In this document: one piece after another, positions 7,456-15,681 of the stretch
Position numbering within the stretch: position 1 is the stretch's first letter
Layout: each line of letters opens with the position of its first letter
DNA from: a virus
Direction: 5' to 3' (one strand)
DNA length: 49,922 bases
Virus record (IMG/VR): IMGVR_UViG_3300048584_000005
Location: 1 to 49,922 of that record
Program-made: the position numbers and the translations under genes
The notes under the pieces: model-generated
Databases searched by the model: none
Told to the model about the DNA's origin: nothing
Seen by the model: the letters and a program-made list of their open reading frames with translations, nothing else

Positions 7456-8634
7456 TCAAGCAGGGATACGCTCAACCTTGAGTTGCGTGGCTTCGCCGGC
7501 ATCATAGATGGCCTGGAACGGCATGGCCAGCGTGATGGATCCTTGGTTGCTCACGTCAGGTTGTCCGCCAGTGTATTTGATGTTCGGCAGGGTGAACTTC
7601 AAGGTATTGCCGTCTTCATCAACAAGACTGAACTCCAGGCTGGAGGCGGTTTCGTTGAGGAACTTTTCAAGCATGGTGGCATTCTCGAAATAGACAGTGA
7701 TCTGGCCAGTGCAATTGGAACGACCAATGGAAGGCTCCAGGGTGAGGTCACTGAACACGACGAACCGTGGCTCCAACCCGTTTTCAAGGGACAGGCTGAT
7801 CTCCGTCACGATGCCAATGGTGGCACCATTTTCCTTGAGCGATCCGGTGAAACTGTCATAGACCTTGCTGGTCGTTGGGAGTTCCAGGGTGGAGCCAGCG
7901 GGAGCAGTGGTAGCAAGAGCAGGTTCACGTCCAAGGACACCGAAGGTGCCAGTGATGATTGCTCCAGGTTGGACAGACAGACTGAGCATGTTGAGCTCAA
8001 CCCCTTTGAAAAGGTGGAACGGTTTGTCCGCACTCTGGATGTCACTGAAGTGACGCATGAAGGTGAACGAGCGGCGAGCCACACCAACCTTCAAGACTTC
8101 AGTGGTCGCAGTGATATCCACGGCGTCACCAGCGGCTTCATCAACAAGGTCAGCAGGACTGTCATCAACCTTTGTCACGGTCATACGACCAGCGGTGAGC
8201 ACGGTGATCTTGAACGTGCCATTGTTCGCAGGTGTGGTGAACCCTGTCACTGTGACGATGTCACCAACTTGAAAGCCATTGATGATGAATAGCAGGCCAG
8301 AATCCAAGAAGCTGTCGTCACTGTCATCAACAGAAAGGGTGTCATCAGCAATGGTGCCTTTCGGTGTCCAGGTGCCAAGGGTGACCGCTTCCAGCATGTC
8401 GTCAAACGTGCCATAGGACAGTTCAAAGCCGACGTCACCGCCGACCTGCTTTGTGCCATGGCGGAAGTCCTTGATCTGGCGATCCGGGCTCAACTCCTCG
8501 CTGACGTTGGTTGACTTGGTCGTGCCAAGGGTTGCGGAGGTGTGACGCAGACGTTTCATGGTCGGCGTGTTCGGGGTGGTTCCATACGTGGTTTCTTTCA
8601 CGTAGTAGAGGGCGTGACGGGATGCATCGCTCAT
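7456..8634 (-). CDS. Major tail (tube) protein
   Basis: This 392-residue protein probably forms the tail tube. It begins with a segment common in tube proteins (HALYYVKETTYGTTPNTPTMKRLRHT), followed by GGDVGFELSYGTFDDMLEAVTLG, the pattern of the phage tail-tube family. Residues about 110-165 look like an inserted beta module (VGDIVTVTGFTTPANNGTFKITVL), the same kind as in the fibre proteins, and may be exposed on the tube surface. The C-terminal half continues the tube fold (SCTGQITVYFENATMLEKFL-like segment). It lies between tail terminator and chaperones, as expected. The leader contains ACACCACCATC before ATG and has no Shine-Dalgarno. Confidence 0.88.
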   Translation of the reverse strand: MSDASRHALYYVKETTYGTTPNTPTMKRLRHTSATLGTTKSTNVSEELSPDRQIKDFRHGTKQVGGDVGFELSYGTFDDMLEAVTLGTWTPKGTIADDTLSVDDSDDSFLDSGLLFIINGFQVGDIVTVTGFTTPANNGTFKITVLTAGRMTVTKVDDSPADLVDEAAGDAVDITATTEVLKVGVARRSFTFMRHFSDIQSADKPFHLFKGVELNMLSLSVQPGAIITGTFGVLGREPALATTAPAGSTLELPTTSKVYDSFTGSLKENGATIGIVTEISLSLENGLEPRFVVFSDLTLEPSIGRSNCTGQITVYFENATMLEKFLNETASSLEFSLVDEDGNTLKFTLPNIKYTGGQPDVSNQGSITLAMPFQAIYDAGEATQLKVERIPA

Positions 8635-8668
8635 GATGGTGGTGTTCTATTGTTTGTTGGTGGTGTGA

Positions 8669-9151
8669 TTACGGGAATGACGGTGGAGGGCCGATGATAA
8701 CTGGAGGCATGGTGTTCGGCCACGTTGGGATGAGGCCACGTTGATAGCGTGCTGAGAAATAAATTGAAAGGGAAACCCTCCAGTCGTTGCTGACGAGTCT
8801 GCCGTTTGAGCGTGCCGTTGAATGGATCTTCACTGATTGGCTGTCATACACGAAACGAACTCCTGGAATGAAGTATTGCTCCAGAGTGTTGAGTGCTGCC
8901 AACTGCTCCGCCTCACCGCTGTCACTAGGCACGTTGATGTCCAACTGCAAGACACCGCGCAACTCATCCTCGCCTAGCTCACCAATCGTCATGGCGACAG
9001 GGTTTCCAGGCATGTAAGAGACGTTGACCCATAGGCTCCCAGGTGGTTTGAATAGCTTGTTTGGCCACGCGGTCTTCGCGGTCAAGCTCATCGTATCCAT
9101 CTGCCGTTTGACAGCGTGGAAAAGGGTGGCTCTGACTTTCTGCTGGCTCAT
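8669..9151 (-). CDS. Tail terminator, DUF4128-like
   Basis: This 160-residue protein resembles the DUF4128 tail-terminator group: an N-terminal helix, then PGSLWVNVSYMPG, LQLDINVP and a C-terminal WRVSLSIYFSARYQRG. Such proteins cap the tail tube and join it to the head. Gene order (neck protein, this gene, tube protein) fits. The closing Pro-rich tail (IIGPPPSFP) is probably disordered. Confidence rests on position plus the beta pattern. Confidence 0.72.
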   Translation of the reverse strand: MSQQKVRATLFHAVKRQMDTMSLTAKTAWPNKLFKPPGSLWVNVSYMPGNPVAMTIGELGEDELRGVLQLDINVPSDSGEAEQLAALNTLEQYFIPGVRFVYDSQSVKIHSTARSNGRLVSNDWRVSLSIYFSARYQRGLIPTWPNTMPPVIIGPPPSFP

Positions 9152-9155
9152 GTGA

Positions 9156-9575
9156 TTAGAAGTTCATGCTGAAGCTTTCACCTAACGTCTCTTTGAGTAG
9201 GATTTCAAACCGGAAAGTATTGCGACGGACCATGCCGAAGGGAGACTTCGTGTGGCTCCATCCATCATACTCAATTCGTGCCGCGTATGGCATGGAGTTT
9301 GACATGAAGATGGCATCATCACCCTTTGAGGATCCAACCACTTCATTGATGATCTGCATGGATACCGAGCCAGTCGTGTCACGTGTGAGTTCATTCACGC
9401 GGCGGTCAGGTGCTCCAATGCTGAAACGCCAGTTTCCTCGCAGGGTGCCAGCAAGGACTGGAGTGTCCTCAACGATGGCATTGAAAAGTTTGATGGCCAC
9501 ACCTTTCTTCACGCGAGCCATCTCCTTTGACGACTTGCGGTTGAACTTGCTCAGGTCATCTGCAAACTTTCCCAT
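9156..9575 (-). CDS. Neck / tail-completion protein (HK97 gp10-like)
   Basis: This 139-residue protein has the familiar pattern of phage neck proteins: a basic helical N-terminus (DLSKFNRKSSKEMARVKKGV), the segment TPVLAGTLRGNWRFSIG and the motif NSMPYAARIEYDGWSHTKSPFGMVRRN near the C-terminus. These proteins join head completion to tail attachment. Its ATG at 9575 shares one base with the stop of the preceding gene, so the two are probably translationally coupled. Confidence 0.78.
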   Translation of the reverse strand: MGKFADDLSKFNRKSSKEMARVKKGVAIKLFNAIVEDTPVLAGTLRGNWRFSIGAPDRRVNELTRDTTGSVSMQIINEVVGSSKGDDAIFMSNSMPYAARIEYDGWSHTKSPFGMVRRNTFRFEILLKETLGESFSMNF

Positions 9576-9979
9576 CAGTCAACAAGTAGAACGCCAATTT
9601 GATACAGGATCGTCACACCCGCTGGTCTCAACGGTGAAACGCCAATGATCCGCCACTTCTTATCATCAAAGGTGATGACGTCTTGTGGCAGTGGTTCCGT
9701 GACGGTCAGGCCATCACGGTTGACAGCGGAGGCAAGTAGATACCGAGCCTTCGCAAGAATGAGGTTTGTGTCCTCAGCGAGTTTGTTGTCAATGCCACGG
9801 AAGCGGGCGATGGTGGCAGGCAAGACGACAGCATCAATGCTCCAGGTCGCTGTGGACTTGGTGCCACTGCCATCAATTGGATTGTAGCTGGCAACCGTTT
9901 CGCGATCTACCTGCATCGCACGACCCGAATCCTTGATGAGGCGGGTGGCAGTTGCGGCAGATTGCTCGTAATTCGGCAT
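9575..9979 (-). CDS. Head closure / connector protein
   Basis: This 134-residue protein is predicted to be beta-rich, with a C-terminal segment VITFDDKKWRIIGVSPLRPAG followed by a beta strand. This pattern is common in head-closure (stopper) proteins that sit below the adaptor. It lies between the DnaT-like adaptor and the neck protein. Function is assigned from position and size; no catalytic motif is expected or seen. Confidence 0.62.
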   Translation of the reverse strand: MPNYEQSAATATRLIKDSGRAMQVDRETVASYNPIDGSGTKSTATWSIDAVVLPATIARFRGIDNKLAEDTNLILAKARYLLASAVNRDGLTVTEPLPQDVITFDDKKWRIIGVSPLRPAGVTILYQIGVLLVD

Positions 9980-9983
9980 CAGA

Positions 9984-10493
9984 TTAGATCCTGGAGGTCG
10001 TTAGGAAGACGCCGCTTGCACTGGCCTCAAAGAGTGGTTGCAAGAGCGCCAGAGCCTTTGTAAAGGTCGGCGATGGCGTGCCGCCGGAAGAGGATGGTGC
10101 ATACTCGGTTTCAAGGACGTCAATCTTTTCACGGATGACTTCGCGGCCGTCACTGTTTGGAAGCAGGTCTGAACCGGATGAGCCATCAACGATGAGCTGG
10201 CATTGTGCATCCTTTAGAACCGTTGGAATTTCGTCATCAGCAATATCAAAGCCATCACAGACCACTCCAGTCCTTGGCCACTGGAGCCGCTGGTCCTTGC
10301 TGATCTTGGTTCCTTGATACTCACTCCTCAAGGACTCCAAGAAGTCCATGGCCTTGATCACAAAGGGTTCAAGCGTGGCATCCACCGCGCTCAACGTCAC
10401 ACCGCGTGCCAGTGCAAAGGCACGAGCTTCGGCGAGTGTGACATAGCTGTTCGCGTTGGATACGATATTGCCATCTTCAATGATCAAGGCCAT
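9984..10493 (-). CDS. Head-tail adaptor, DnaT-like family
   Basis: This 169-residue protein carries the signature often annotated as 'putative DnaT-like ssDNA binding protein' in phages: an N-terminal EDG...NANSYVTLAEARAFALARG, then KAMDFLESL and a Q-LQWPR element. In structural operons such proteins act as the head-tail adaptor bound to the portal, and the ssDNA-binding name is probably misleading. It follows the coat and two small genes and precedes the head-closure gene. Confidence 0.78.
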   Translation of the reverse strand: MALIIEDGNIVSNANSYVTLAEARAFALARGVTLSAVDATLEPFVIKAMDFLESLRSEYQGTKISKDQRLQWPRTGVVCDGFDIADDEIPTVLKDAQCQLIVDGSSGSDLLPNSDGREVIREKIDVLETEYAPSSSGGTPSPTFTKALALLQPLFEASASGVFLTTSRI

Positions 10494-10524
10494 GGTTCAG
10501 GGGTCCAGTCGGGAGTTGGTGTGA

Positions 10525-10740
10525 TTACGGAATGGCAGCGATCTGGCGAGCGATCTCGTCATGGAGCACTTTCGGCGTGACCAGCATCGCGACCGTGCTT
10601 GTGCCAGCTTGCGCTTGAGCGGCGGTCATGGTTGCGGCAGCGTCTTGCTCCTTGGCGAATTGCTTGTTGAGTGAAGCTGCCGAGGACTTCCCAGGTTTGA
10701 TGGGAGTGCGAGGCTTCAGTGGATGTGCGGATTTTGACAT
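10525..10740 (-). CDS. Small basic protein of unknown function, structural operon
   Basis: This 71-residue protein has a Lys/Pro-rich N-terminus (HPLKPRTPIKPGK) and an Ala/Gln-rich helical centre. It lies between the coat-adjacent small gene and the adaptor in the virion operon. It may be a minor head decoration or assembly factor, but nothing in the sequence is diagnostic. Its ATG is preceded by an A/C-rich leader (ACATCAACACGTTCACACC). Confidence 0.6.
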   Translation of the reverse strand: MSKSAHPLKPRTPIKPGKSSAASLNKQFAKEQDAAATMTAAQAQAGTSTVAMLVTPKVLHDEIARQIAAIP

Positions 10741-10767
10741 GGTGTGAACGTGTTGATGTGTTGATGG

Positions 10768-11001
10768 TTAGTCAAGCAGGCTTTCGTCAGCAACCTTGGC
10801 AGGTTTTGAGGCCTTTGCCTTGGCAGGCTTGCCATCAAGAAAAACCTGGACCACACCTTGGCGATCCACGGTTTTGATGAAGGCAAGAATACGGTGGCAC
10901 ACCTTTGTCACATCTTCATTGCTGTTGACCGTGACGTGAATGGTGCCGACCTTCTGTTGACGGACGACCGCTTGGTTTCGTTTGGGGGCGGATACTGACA
11001 T
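10768..11001 (-). CDS. Small protein downstream of coat gene
   Basis: This is a 77-residue protein. I chose the ATG at 11001 (MSVSAPKRNQAV) because it follows an A/C-rich leader (CAACTCAACAAGGTC). The longer open frame to 11148 would run into the coat gene. It has a basic N-terminus, a beta segment (VGTIHVTVNSNED) and an Ala/Lys-rich tail (GKPAKAKASKPAKVADE). The size and place just after the coat gene would fit a head decoration or accessory protein, but no family is recognised. Confidence 0.6.
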   Translation of the reverse strand: MSVSAPKRNQAVVRQQKVGTIHVTVNSNEDVTKVCHRILAFIKTVDRQGVVQVFLDGKPAKAKASKPAKVADESLLD

Positions 11002-11084
11002 GACCTTGTTGAGTTGAATCCTCGGGGTGACCCCGCTCGCACTCCCCCCCGGAAGTGTGAACGAGGCCTCCCCCAAGAAATGGT

Positions 11085-12122
11085 TCAGCCGTTGACGTAG
11101 GAACGAACGATGCGCGTTTCCTTGACGTTGACGTATGCGGTCTTCCATGCTCCGGCGGTTGCCAGTTGCGCGTCAGTCGGTCCGCCCTTGGCAACGGTCA
11201 GGTCAGGATCAGGACCGGTCGGGGTCCAGACGGTGCCGTTCACGTGAGCAAGGAACACGATGCGGTCGTAGAGTGCCTTCCGCAGATTGGGGATGTCACT
11301 GTCATACGCGAGCGAGCTGGAGGTGGTTCCATCCTGGCCTTGCGTCGCGATGTTGAAGATCATCGTGTTCGGTGCCTGGATCGTGATGGGATATACCTTT
11401 CCACCGCCGGAAGTGGCGTTCTTCACAAGGCGGTCGTCAGTGATGACGCGGAGGCCTTTGTAAGTTTGGAACAGGATACCTTGACCTTCGGACTGCTTCA
11501 CCGTGTCAAGCTCGTTGAGCTTCTTCAGGTTGGTGCGGACCTTGGAGTGCATCGAGATGGTGCCACCAATGAAGTCATCCTCCTTGATGCCGAGCAGGCC
11601 AGTCATGTCATGGAACAGATCCTGGTCGAAGAACACATCCGGGTCGGTGCCGTTGTCGTTGAAGTCCGTATCAAAGATCAGGCTGGCGAAATCGCTGGAA
11701 GCAAAGATGCCGTTCTGGATTGCGAGGTATGCTTGCTCAGCGTCGGAGAACCGAACATTGAGCAGACGATCTGCAATGTGAGCGAACGGGTCCATGCCGG
11801 ATTGAGCACGGGAGAAGGCATCCGCTCCCCAAGCCTTTTCACGGTATCCAACGGGTGACTTCTGGCGACCCGAGGTGATATTGTCAATGGCAGGTGGTGT
11901 CCCGGGATTCTGCAGGGTGTATCCACCTTCAAGCGGGTGGATGAGCGGAATCTCGACGTCAACCGCGCCATCTTCAAGAGCACGGTTCGCAAAGTTGCGA
12001 CCGTCTTTGATGACGAGCGGAGAATTCCAGATGGAATTGAGGAGTGGCTGGCGTTCCGCCATCGCTTCAAGAAGAAGTTCGACGGGAGCGTGAGCCAGAT
12101 CGGTGATGGTGGTGTGTGCCAT
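11085..12122 (-). CDS. Major capsid (coat) protein
   Basis: This 345-residue protein lies directly after the scaffold gene, as major capsid genes do. It starts ITDLAHAPVELLLEAMAERQPLLNSIW, a typical coat N-terminus, and has segments found in HK97-fold phage coat proteins: EIPLIHPLEGGYTLQNPG, the helical AHIADRLLNVRFSDAEQAYLAIQNGIF, and MHSKVRTNLKKLNELDTVK followed by FQTYKGLRVITDD. No separate protease gene is seen next to it, so maturation by cleavage is not indicated. The leader is A/C-rich. The 83 bases after the gene (11002-11084) hold G/C-rich hairpins on the minus strand but no T-tract, so they may temper read-through or stabilise the coat mRNA. Confidence 0.88.
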   Translation of the reverse strand: MAHTTITDLAHAPVELLLEAMAERQPLLNSIWNSPLVIKDGRNFANRALEDGAVDVEIPLIHPLEGGYTLQNPGTPPAIDNITSGRQKSPVGYREKAWGADAFSRAQSGMDPFAHIADRLLNVRFSDAEQAYLAIQNGIFASSDFASLIFDTDFNDNGTDPDVFFDQDLFHDMTGLLGIKEDDFIGGTISMHSKVRTNLKKLNELDTVKQSEGQGILFQTYKGLRVITDDRLVKNATSGGGKVYPITIQAPNTMIFNIATQGQDGTTSSSLAYDSDIPNLRKALYDRIVFLAHVNGTVWTPTGPDPDLTVAKGGPTDAQLATAGAWKTAYVNVKETRIVRSYVNG

Positions 12123-12187
12123 GGTATTGTCTGTTCGGTTTGTGTTTCAGTGGGATCTTGCGAAACCTACTTACAAGCCACCCAAGA

Positions 12188-12922
12188 TCACTGATCTGCG
12201 GCGGTGGAAGCAGGGTTGGAATTGAATTCCTTGATTTGCTCAAGGAGCTGAGGATTGGTGGCCATGTCCTGATTGACTTTCACCCAGTTCGTGGTCCCGT
12301 CCGCGTTCTTGTAGTTCTTAAGATTGGAGGCACCGCCACCACTCCCGCCTCCGCTGGCACCGCCACCTGAAGCAGAACTACCCTTGAGGATACCGGAAAA
12401 CCGCTTGTCAGCAAGCAAATCTTTCTTCAACTCATCAGGACTCAGTGCAGACAGTTTGCCTTCAGCGTCCAAGACGCGAGTGGTTGCCTTGCCATCTTCA
12501 CCGAACTCAGCTTGGAGCCTTTTCTCCACCCATGGCAAGAGCAGATCCGGGTAGACCGCAAGCTCGGCACTGATTTCTTGCGCCTTGTTTGTCACGAGCA
12601 ACTGGCGAAGACTGTTCTCGCGTGCTGCGATGACGGCATCCTTGTCAGCCTGGAGCTTGTCATACTTCTTCTGCCAGCTTGCGTTGATGCTGTCCACATC
12701 CCCTTTGCCTTTGTTTCGCTCGTGCTCAGCATCTTCTTTTTCCTTGACCAGTCGGTCACGCTCGGCCTTCAATGCCTTGCGCTCCTCCTTCTCATGCTCA
12801 AGAGCACGCTTCAGGGCGGAGTCATCATCATTGGCCTTCATGACGTAGTTATCACCGTCAGCGGTGAACATCTTCTTCAGTGAAGCAGGAAGGGCATCAT
12901 ATTCTTCTTTTGTCAGTTTCAT
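12188..12922 (-). CDS. Capsid scaffold protein
   Basis: This 244-residue highly charged protein has a strong coiled coil at about residues 35-85 (Lys/Glu/Arg-rich), a helical centre, then a Gly/Ser linker (ASGGGASGGGSGGG) and a C-terminal helical end. The N-terminal EEYDALPASLKKMFT is typical of phage scaffold-like proteins. The gene sits just before the coat gene. It would direct procapsid assembly and leave or be removed before packaging. Confidence 0.85.
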   Translation of the reverse strand: MKLTKEEYDALPASLKKMFTADGDNYVMKANDDDSALKRALEHEKEERKALKAERDRLVKEKEDAEHERNKGKGDVDSINASWQKKYDKLQADKDAVIAARENSLRQLLVTNKAQEISAELAVYPDLLLPWVEKRLQAEFGEDGKATTRVLDAEGKLSALSPDELKKDLLADKRFSGILKGSSASGGGASGGGSGGGASNLKNYKNADGTTNWVKVNQDMATNPQLLEQIKEFNSNPASTAADQ

Positions 12923-12947
12923 GGTTGGTTAGTTTGGGGGATTCAAT

Positions 12948-14051
12948 TCACAATCCTGCTCTTTTGAAGGCGGCAGCATCCTTTTCACGCATCTCTGCAA
13001 GAGTCAAAGGCTCAAAGTCACGACCGAGGTTGAGCTTGGCAAACTGTCCAGCACTCAGGCCTCCATCTGTGAAGAGCTTGGCACGGGTGGCACCGAGCGC
13101 GTCCTTGACGAACTCAGGTTCCTGTGTCTTCAGCCAATCATAGTAAGACAGCTTGGAGCTGACATAGCCATCGGCTGAAGAACGGGTGGCACCCTTGTCC
13201 AGAAAGTCAAATGCTGGTCCCAGGTCGGCAATGGTGGTGGAACGACAGTTCACATGGAGTGGAGGCATCGGTCCTTTGCCGATCTTGAACCGTTGCTTGT
13301 CAAGTGAGCGGCAGATCGCCGTCGTCACACCGTCAAGCGTGGCGATTATGATGTATCCCTTGACGACGTCGCTATTGGCCTCCCAGGTCGCTGTCCGTGC
13401 CGTGTTCGCAACTTGTTGCACCGCCGTCCTCGCAACCGCCTCTGCCTCGCGCCTAGACTGGATGCCGAGACCGTCCTTGTAGTTTGCCTTCTTGGTTCCG
13501 CGCAACTGCCGAGTGATGTCGCCGATGGTTTTTCCTTGTGACCATCCGTTGCGAACCACTCCCTCAGCACGGCGAACCACGCTTGCGGAGTAGCTGTCAA
13601 TGAAACCCTGCAAGAGCTGGCCAGTGGCATGGATCGGTTGAGTTTGCACCCGCTCAAGGATCGCGCTTGCGCTTGGCACCTTGAACTTCGGAGTGCCACT
13701 GGCAACCCTGCTCGCCCATTGATCCAAGACCTTGGCTTCACGCTCAGCCTCAAACTTGGCGGTGTCATTCAGATCACGCTGAAATTGCTTGGTGCTCTTG
13801 TTGAGGATTTCCTGCTGAGCGGTATTGATGCGCTCAAGCAGTGCCTCAAGCTGTCTGCGGGTCAAGTCACTCAGGTCATCACTTTCAAGGTCACGAAGGA
13901 TGTTGATGACGGCGTCTTCAGCCTGCTTGACTGCTGACGTCAAGTCTTTGACATAGCCACTCTTCAGCCGCTCAAGGAAGACTTGGTGCCGGATGGCGTC
14001 ATCCGAAATCTGTTGAGCGGTGCGAGCCGTCATTGGTTTGTTCTTGGCCAT
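12948..14051 (-). CDS. Head morphogenesis protein, SPP1 gp7 / Mu F-like
   Basis: This 367-residue protein has a long helical N-terminal half (coiled coil) and a C-terminal Mu F-like domain. The diagnostic stretch is at about 230-280: AVARTAVQQVANTARTATW, then DGVTTAICRSLDKQRFKIG and PPLHVNCRSTT. The conserved C...L...P.H.NCRS pattern marks the minor head protein family that is injected with, or packed beside, the portal. Its start overlaps the portal stop by one base (14051), as usual for portal/gp7 pairs. Confidence 0.88.
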   Translation of the reverse strand: MAKNKPMTARTAQQISDDAIRHQVFLERLKSGYVKDLTSAVKQAEDAVINILRDLESDDLSDLTRRQLEALLERINTAQQEILNKSTKQFQRDLNDTAKFEAEREAKVLDQWASRVASGTPKFKVPSASAILERVQTQPIHATGQLLQGFIDSYSASVVRRAEGVVRNGWSQGKTIGDITRQLRGTKKANYKDGLGIQSRREAEAVARTAVQQVANTARTATWEANSDVVKGYIIIATLDGVTTAICRSLDKQRFKIGKGPMPPLHVNCRSTTIADLGPAFDFLDKGATRSSADGYVSSKLSYYDWLKTQEPEFVKDALGATRAKLFTDGGLSAGQFAKLNLGRDFEPLTLAEMREKDAAAFKRAGL

Positions 14052-15673
14052 CAGGCTTGAGGTTCAGGTTTTTGTGGATCTTGCTTGGCAGGTGCCTTCG
14101 TTGCGGCCGGAACGGGTTTGCCAGTTGCGGGATCAACTACGGTGCCTGGAAGCGGATCAGGGAACAGTGCCTTGTCCGCTTCGAGCGCATCCTTGTATTC
14201 CTCAAACGGCATGGTTGCAATCCCCGCTGTCACCATGATGTGACGATATTCTTCGGTGGTGATGCCATCACCCTGCCATTCAGCAAGCAACTGCTGACGC
14301 TCTTGCGCCGTCATGTCTGCTAGGTCAAAGTCTGTGTTGAGTTGGTAGCTGATCTTGGAGTTGTCCGTTGAATCATCGACCTCACCAATGAACAGGCCAG
14401 CCATCTTCAAGGCCATTGTCAAGGCATCACTGACGTTCTTGGCACTAGAGCTGAGGACGCCAGTGGTTTTCGTTTGATTGTTGCGCTCCTCAGTAGCTGT
14501 CTTCTGGATGTTGGTCTGTTGGACCAGTTGGGAACCGAGCGCGATCATCTTGGCCTCCAGCGCATCCATTGCCTCCTTGGCCATGGTGTTCGGTGCCGCT
14601 TGAAGTAGCATGGCGGTCGCATTGGATGGCAGCGGAATCGCAGCACGGGTGCCAAGCGCGATCGTCCCCTTGGGAAACACATCCTTGACCCAATCCTTTG
14701 TGAGGCCACTGAAGACGGGCGTCGGTTGACCGACAAGGAACACGGCTTCATGATAGTCCGCTGAAACCATGTAATGATGGACGTTGACGCTGGCCATGTC
14801 GTAGAGTGGAGCACTGTTCGGCGTCGGTGTGTTTTCCTGCCAACCAACAAACACGAATGGAATCTCCTTGAGTGGCTTGCCAGTGCTGTCAACAGGTGTG
14901 ATTGGATAGCCATCAATGATTGACCACACCTCGCCGGCATCTTCCTTGCGCCAGATCTCCACTGAGTAGATCGGTGATGCTTGGTTGCTAGTGTCAAGCC
15001 GAAGGACACGATACTGGCAAGCCGTGTCACTACCGAAGCCATCATCGTCAACCGCGTATTCTTCCTCAAGACAGATCATGCTCAGCACGGCACGCGCTCC
15101 AATTTCAGTTGTCCGCCAGTTGCGGATCTTGAAGGGTGAGTAGCTGACGATCTTCGGGCGGATCTGGCCTTCATCCAAATCCTTGATGGTGACAACCATC
15201 TTGCCATCAGGGAGCTTCGGGTAGTCAGCGAGCAGACCTGTTCGTCCATAGCTGAGGACACGCGCAAGCATCAGCTTGGCAAGTTGCTCAAGGGTCTGTC
15301 CGGTGCCGTCAATGTTTGACTTGATGAGTTCAAGCCTCGGTGTCAGCTTGACCTCACTGTCCTTGCGAAACACGTATCCAACCATCCCCTCAAGAGTTCG
15401 GCCAGTGGCGTTGAACCACACCGCTCTTGCGAGGTATTGAAGATATCGTGCCGTGGCCTCCTTTGACTTGTCCTCAGGATTCGGCCTTGGCAGGTAGGTT
15501 TCACCCTTGGCTTTGATGGCTCGCTCACCATTGACGGCGTCACGGATGATGGTCCATTCATGCACCCGCTCATCAAACTGCGGATGCGTTGAATACACCT
15601 TCTTCCCCGAGCGGTCGGTGGCAATCGGCGTCTTGCTGGTCGGGGGGACGGTATTGTTTGGAATCACATTCAT
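14051..15673 (-). CDS. Portal protein, DUF4055 type
   Basis: This 540-residue protein matches the DUF4055 portal pattern: early VRKD-like GMVGYVFRKDSEVKLTP, then ARVLSYGRTGLLADYPKLP, IVSYSPFKIRNWR, and a distal helical region with IALGSQLVQ. It forms the dodecameric channel through which DNA is packaged and ejected. It lies between large terminase and the gp7-like protein. The C-terminus is Pro/Ala/Lys-rich and probably disordered. The leader (CACACTAACCAACATC) lacks a Shine-Dalgarno. Confidence 0.9.
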   Translation of the reverse strand: MNVIPNNTVPPTSKTPIATDRSGKKVYSTHPQFDERVHEWTIIRDAVNGERAIKAKGETYLPRPNPEDKSKEATARYLQYLARAVWFNATGRTLEGMVGYVFRKDSEVKLTPRLELIKSNIDGTGQTLEQLAKLMLARVLSYGRTGLLADYPKLPDGKMVVTIKDLDEGQIRPKIVSYSPFKIRNWRTTEIGARAVLSMICLEEEYAVDDDGFGSDTACQYRVLRLDTSNQASPIYSVEIWRKEDAGEVWSIIDGYPITPVDSTGKPLKEIPFVFVGWQENTPTPNSAPLYDMASVNVHHYMVSADYHEAVFLVGQPTPVFSGLTKDWVKDVFPKGTIALGTRAAIPLPSNATAMLLQAAPNTMAKEAMDALEAKMIALGSQLVQQTNIQKTATEERNNQTKTTGVLSSSAKNVSDALTMALKMAGLFIGEVDDSTDNSKISYQLNTDFDLADMTAQERQQLLAEWQGDGITTEEYRHIMVTAGIATMPFEEYKDALEADKALFPDPLPGTVVDPATGKPVPAATKAPAKQDPQKPEPQA

Positions 15674-15681
15674 GATGTTGG

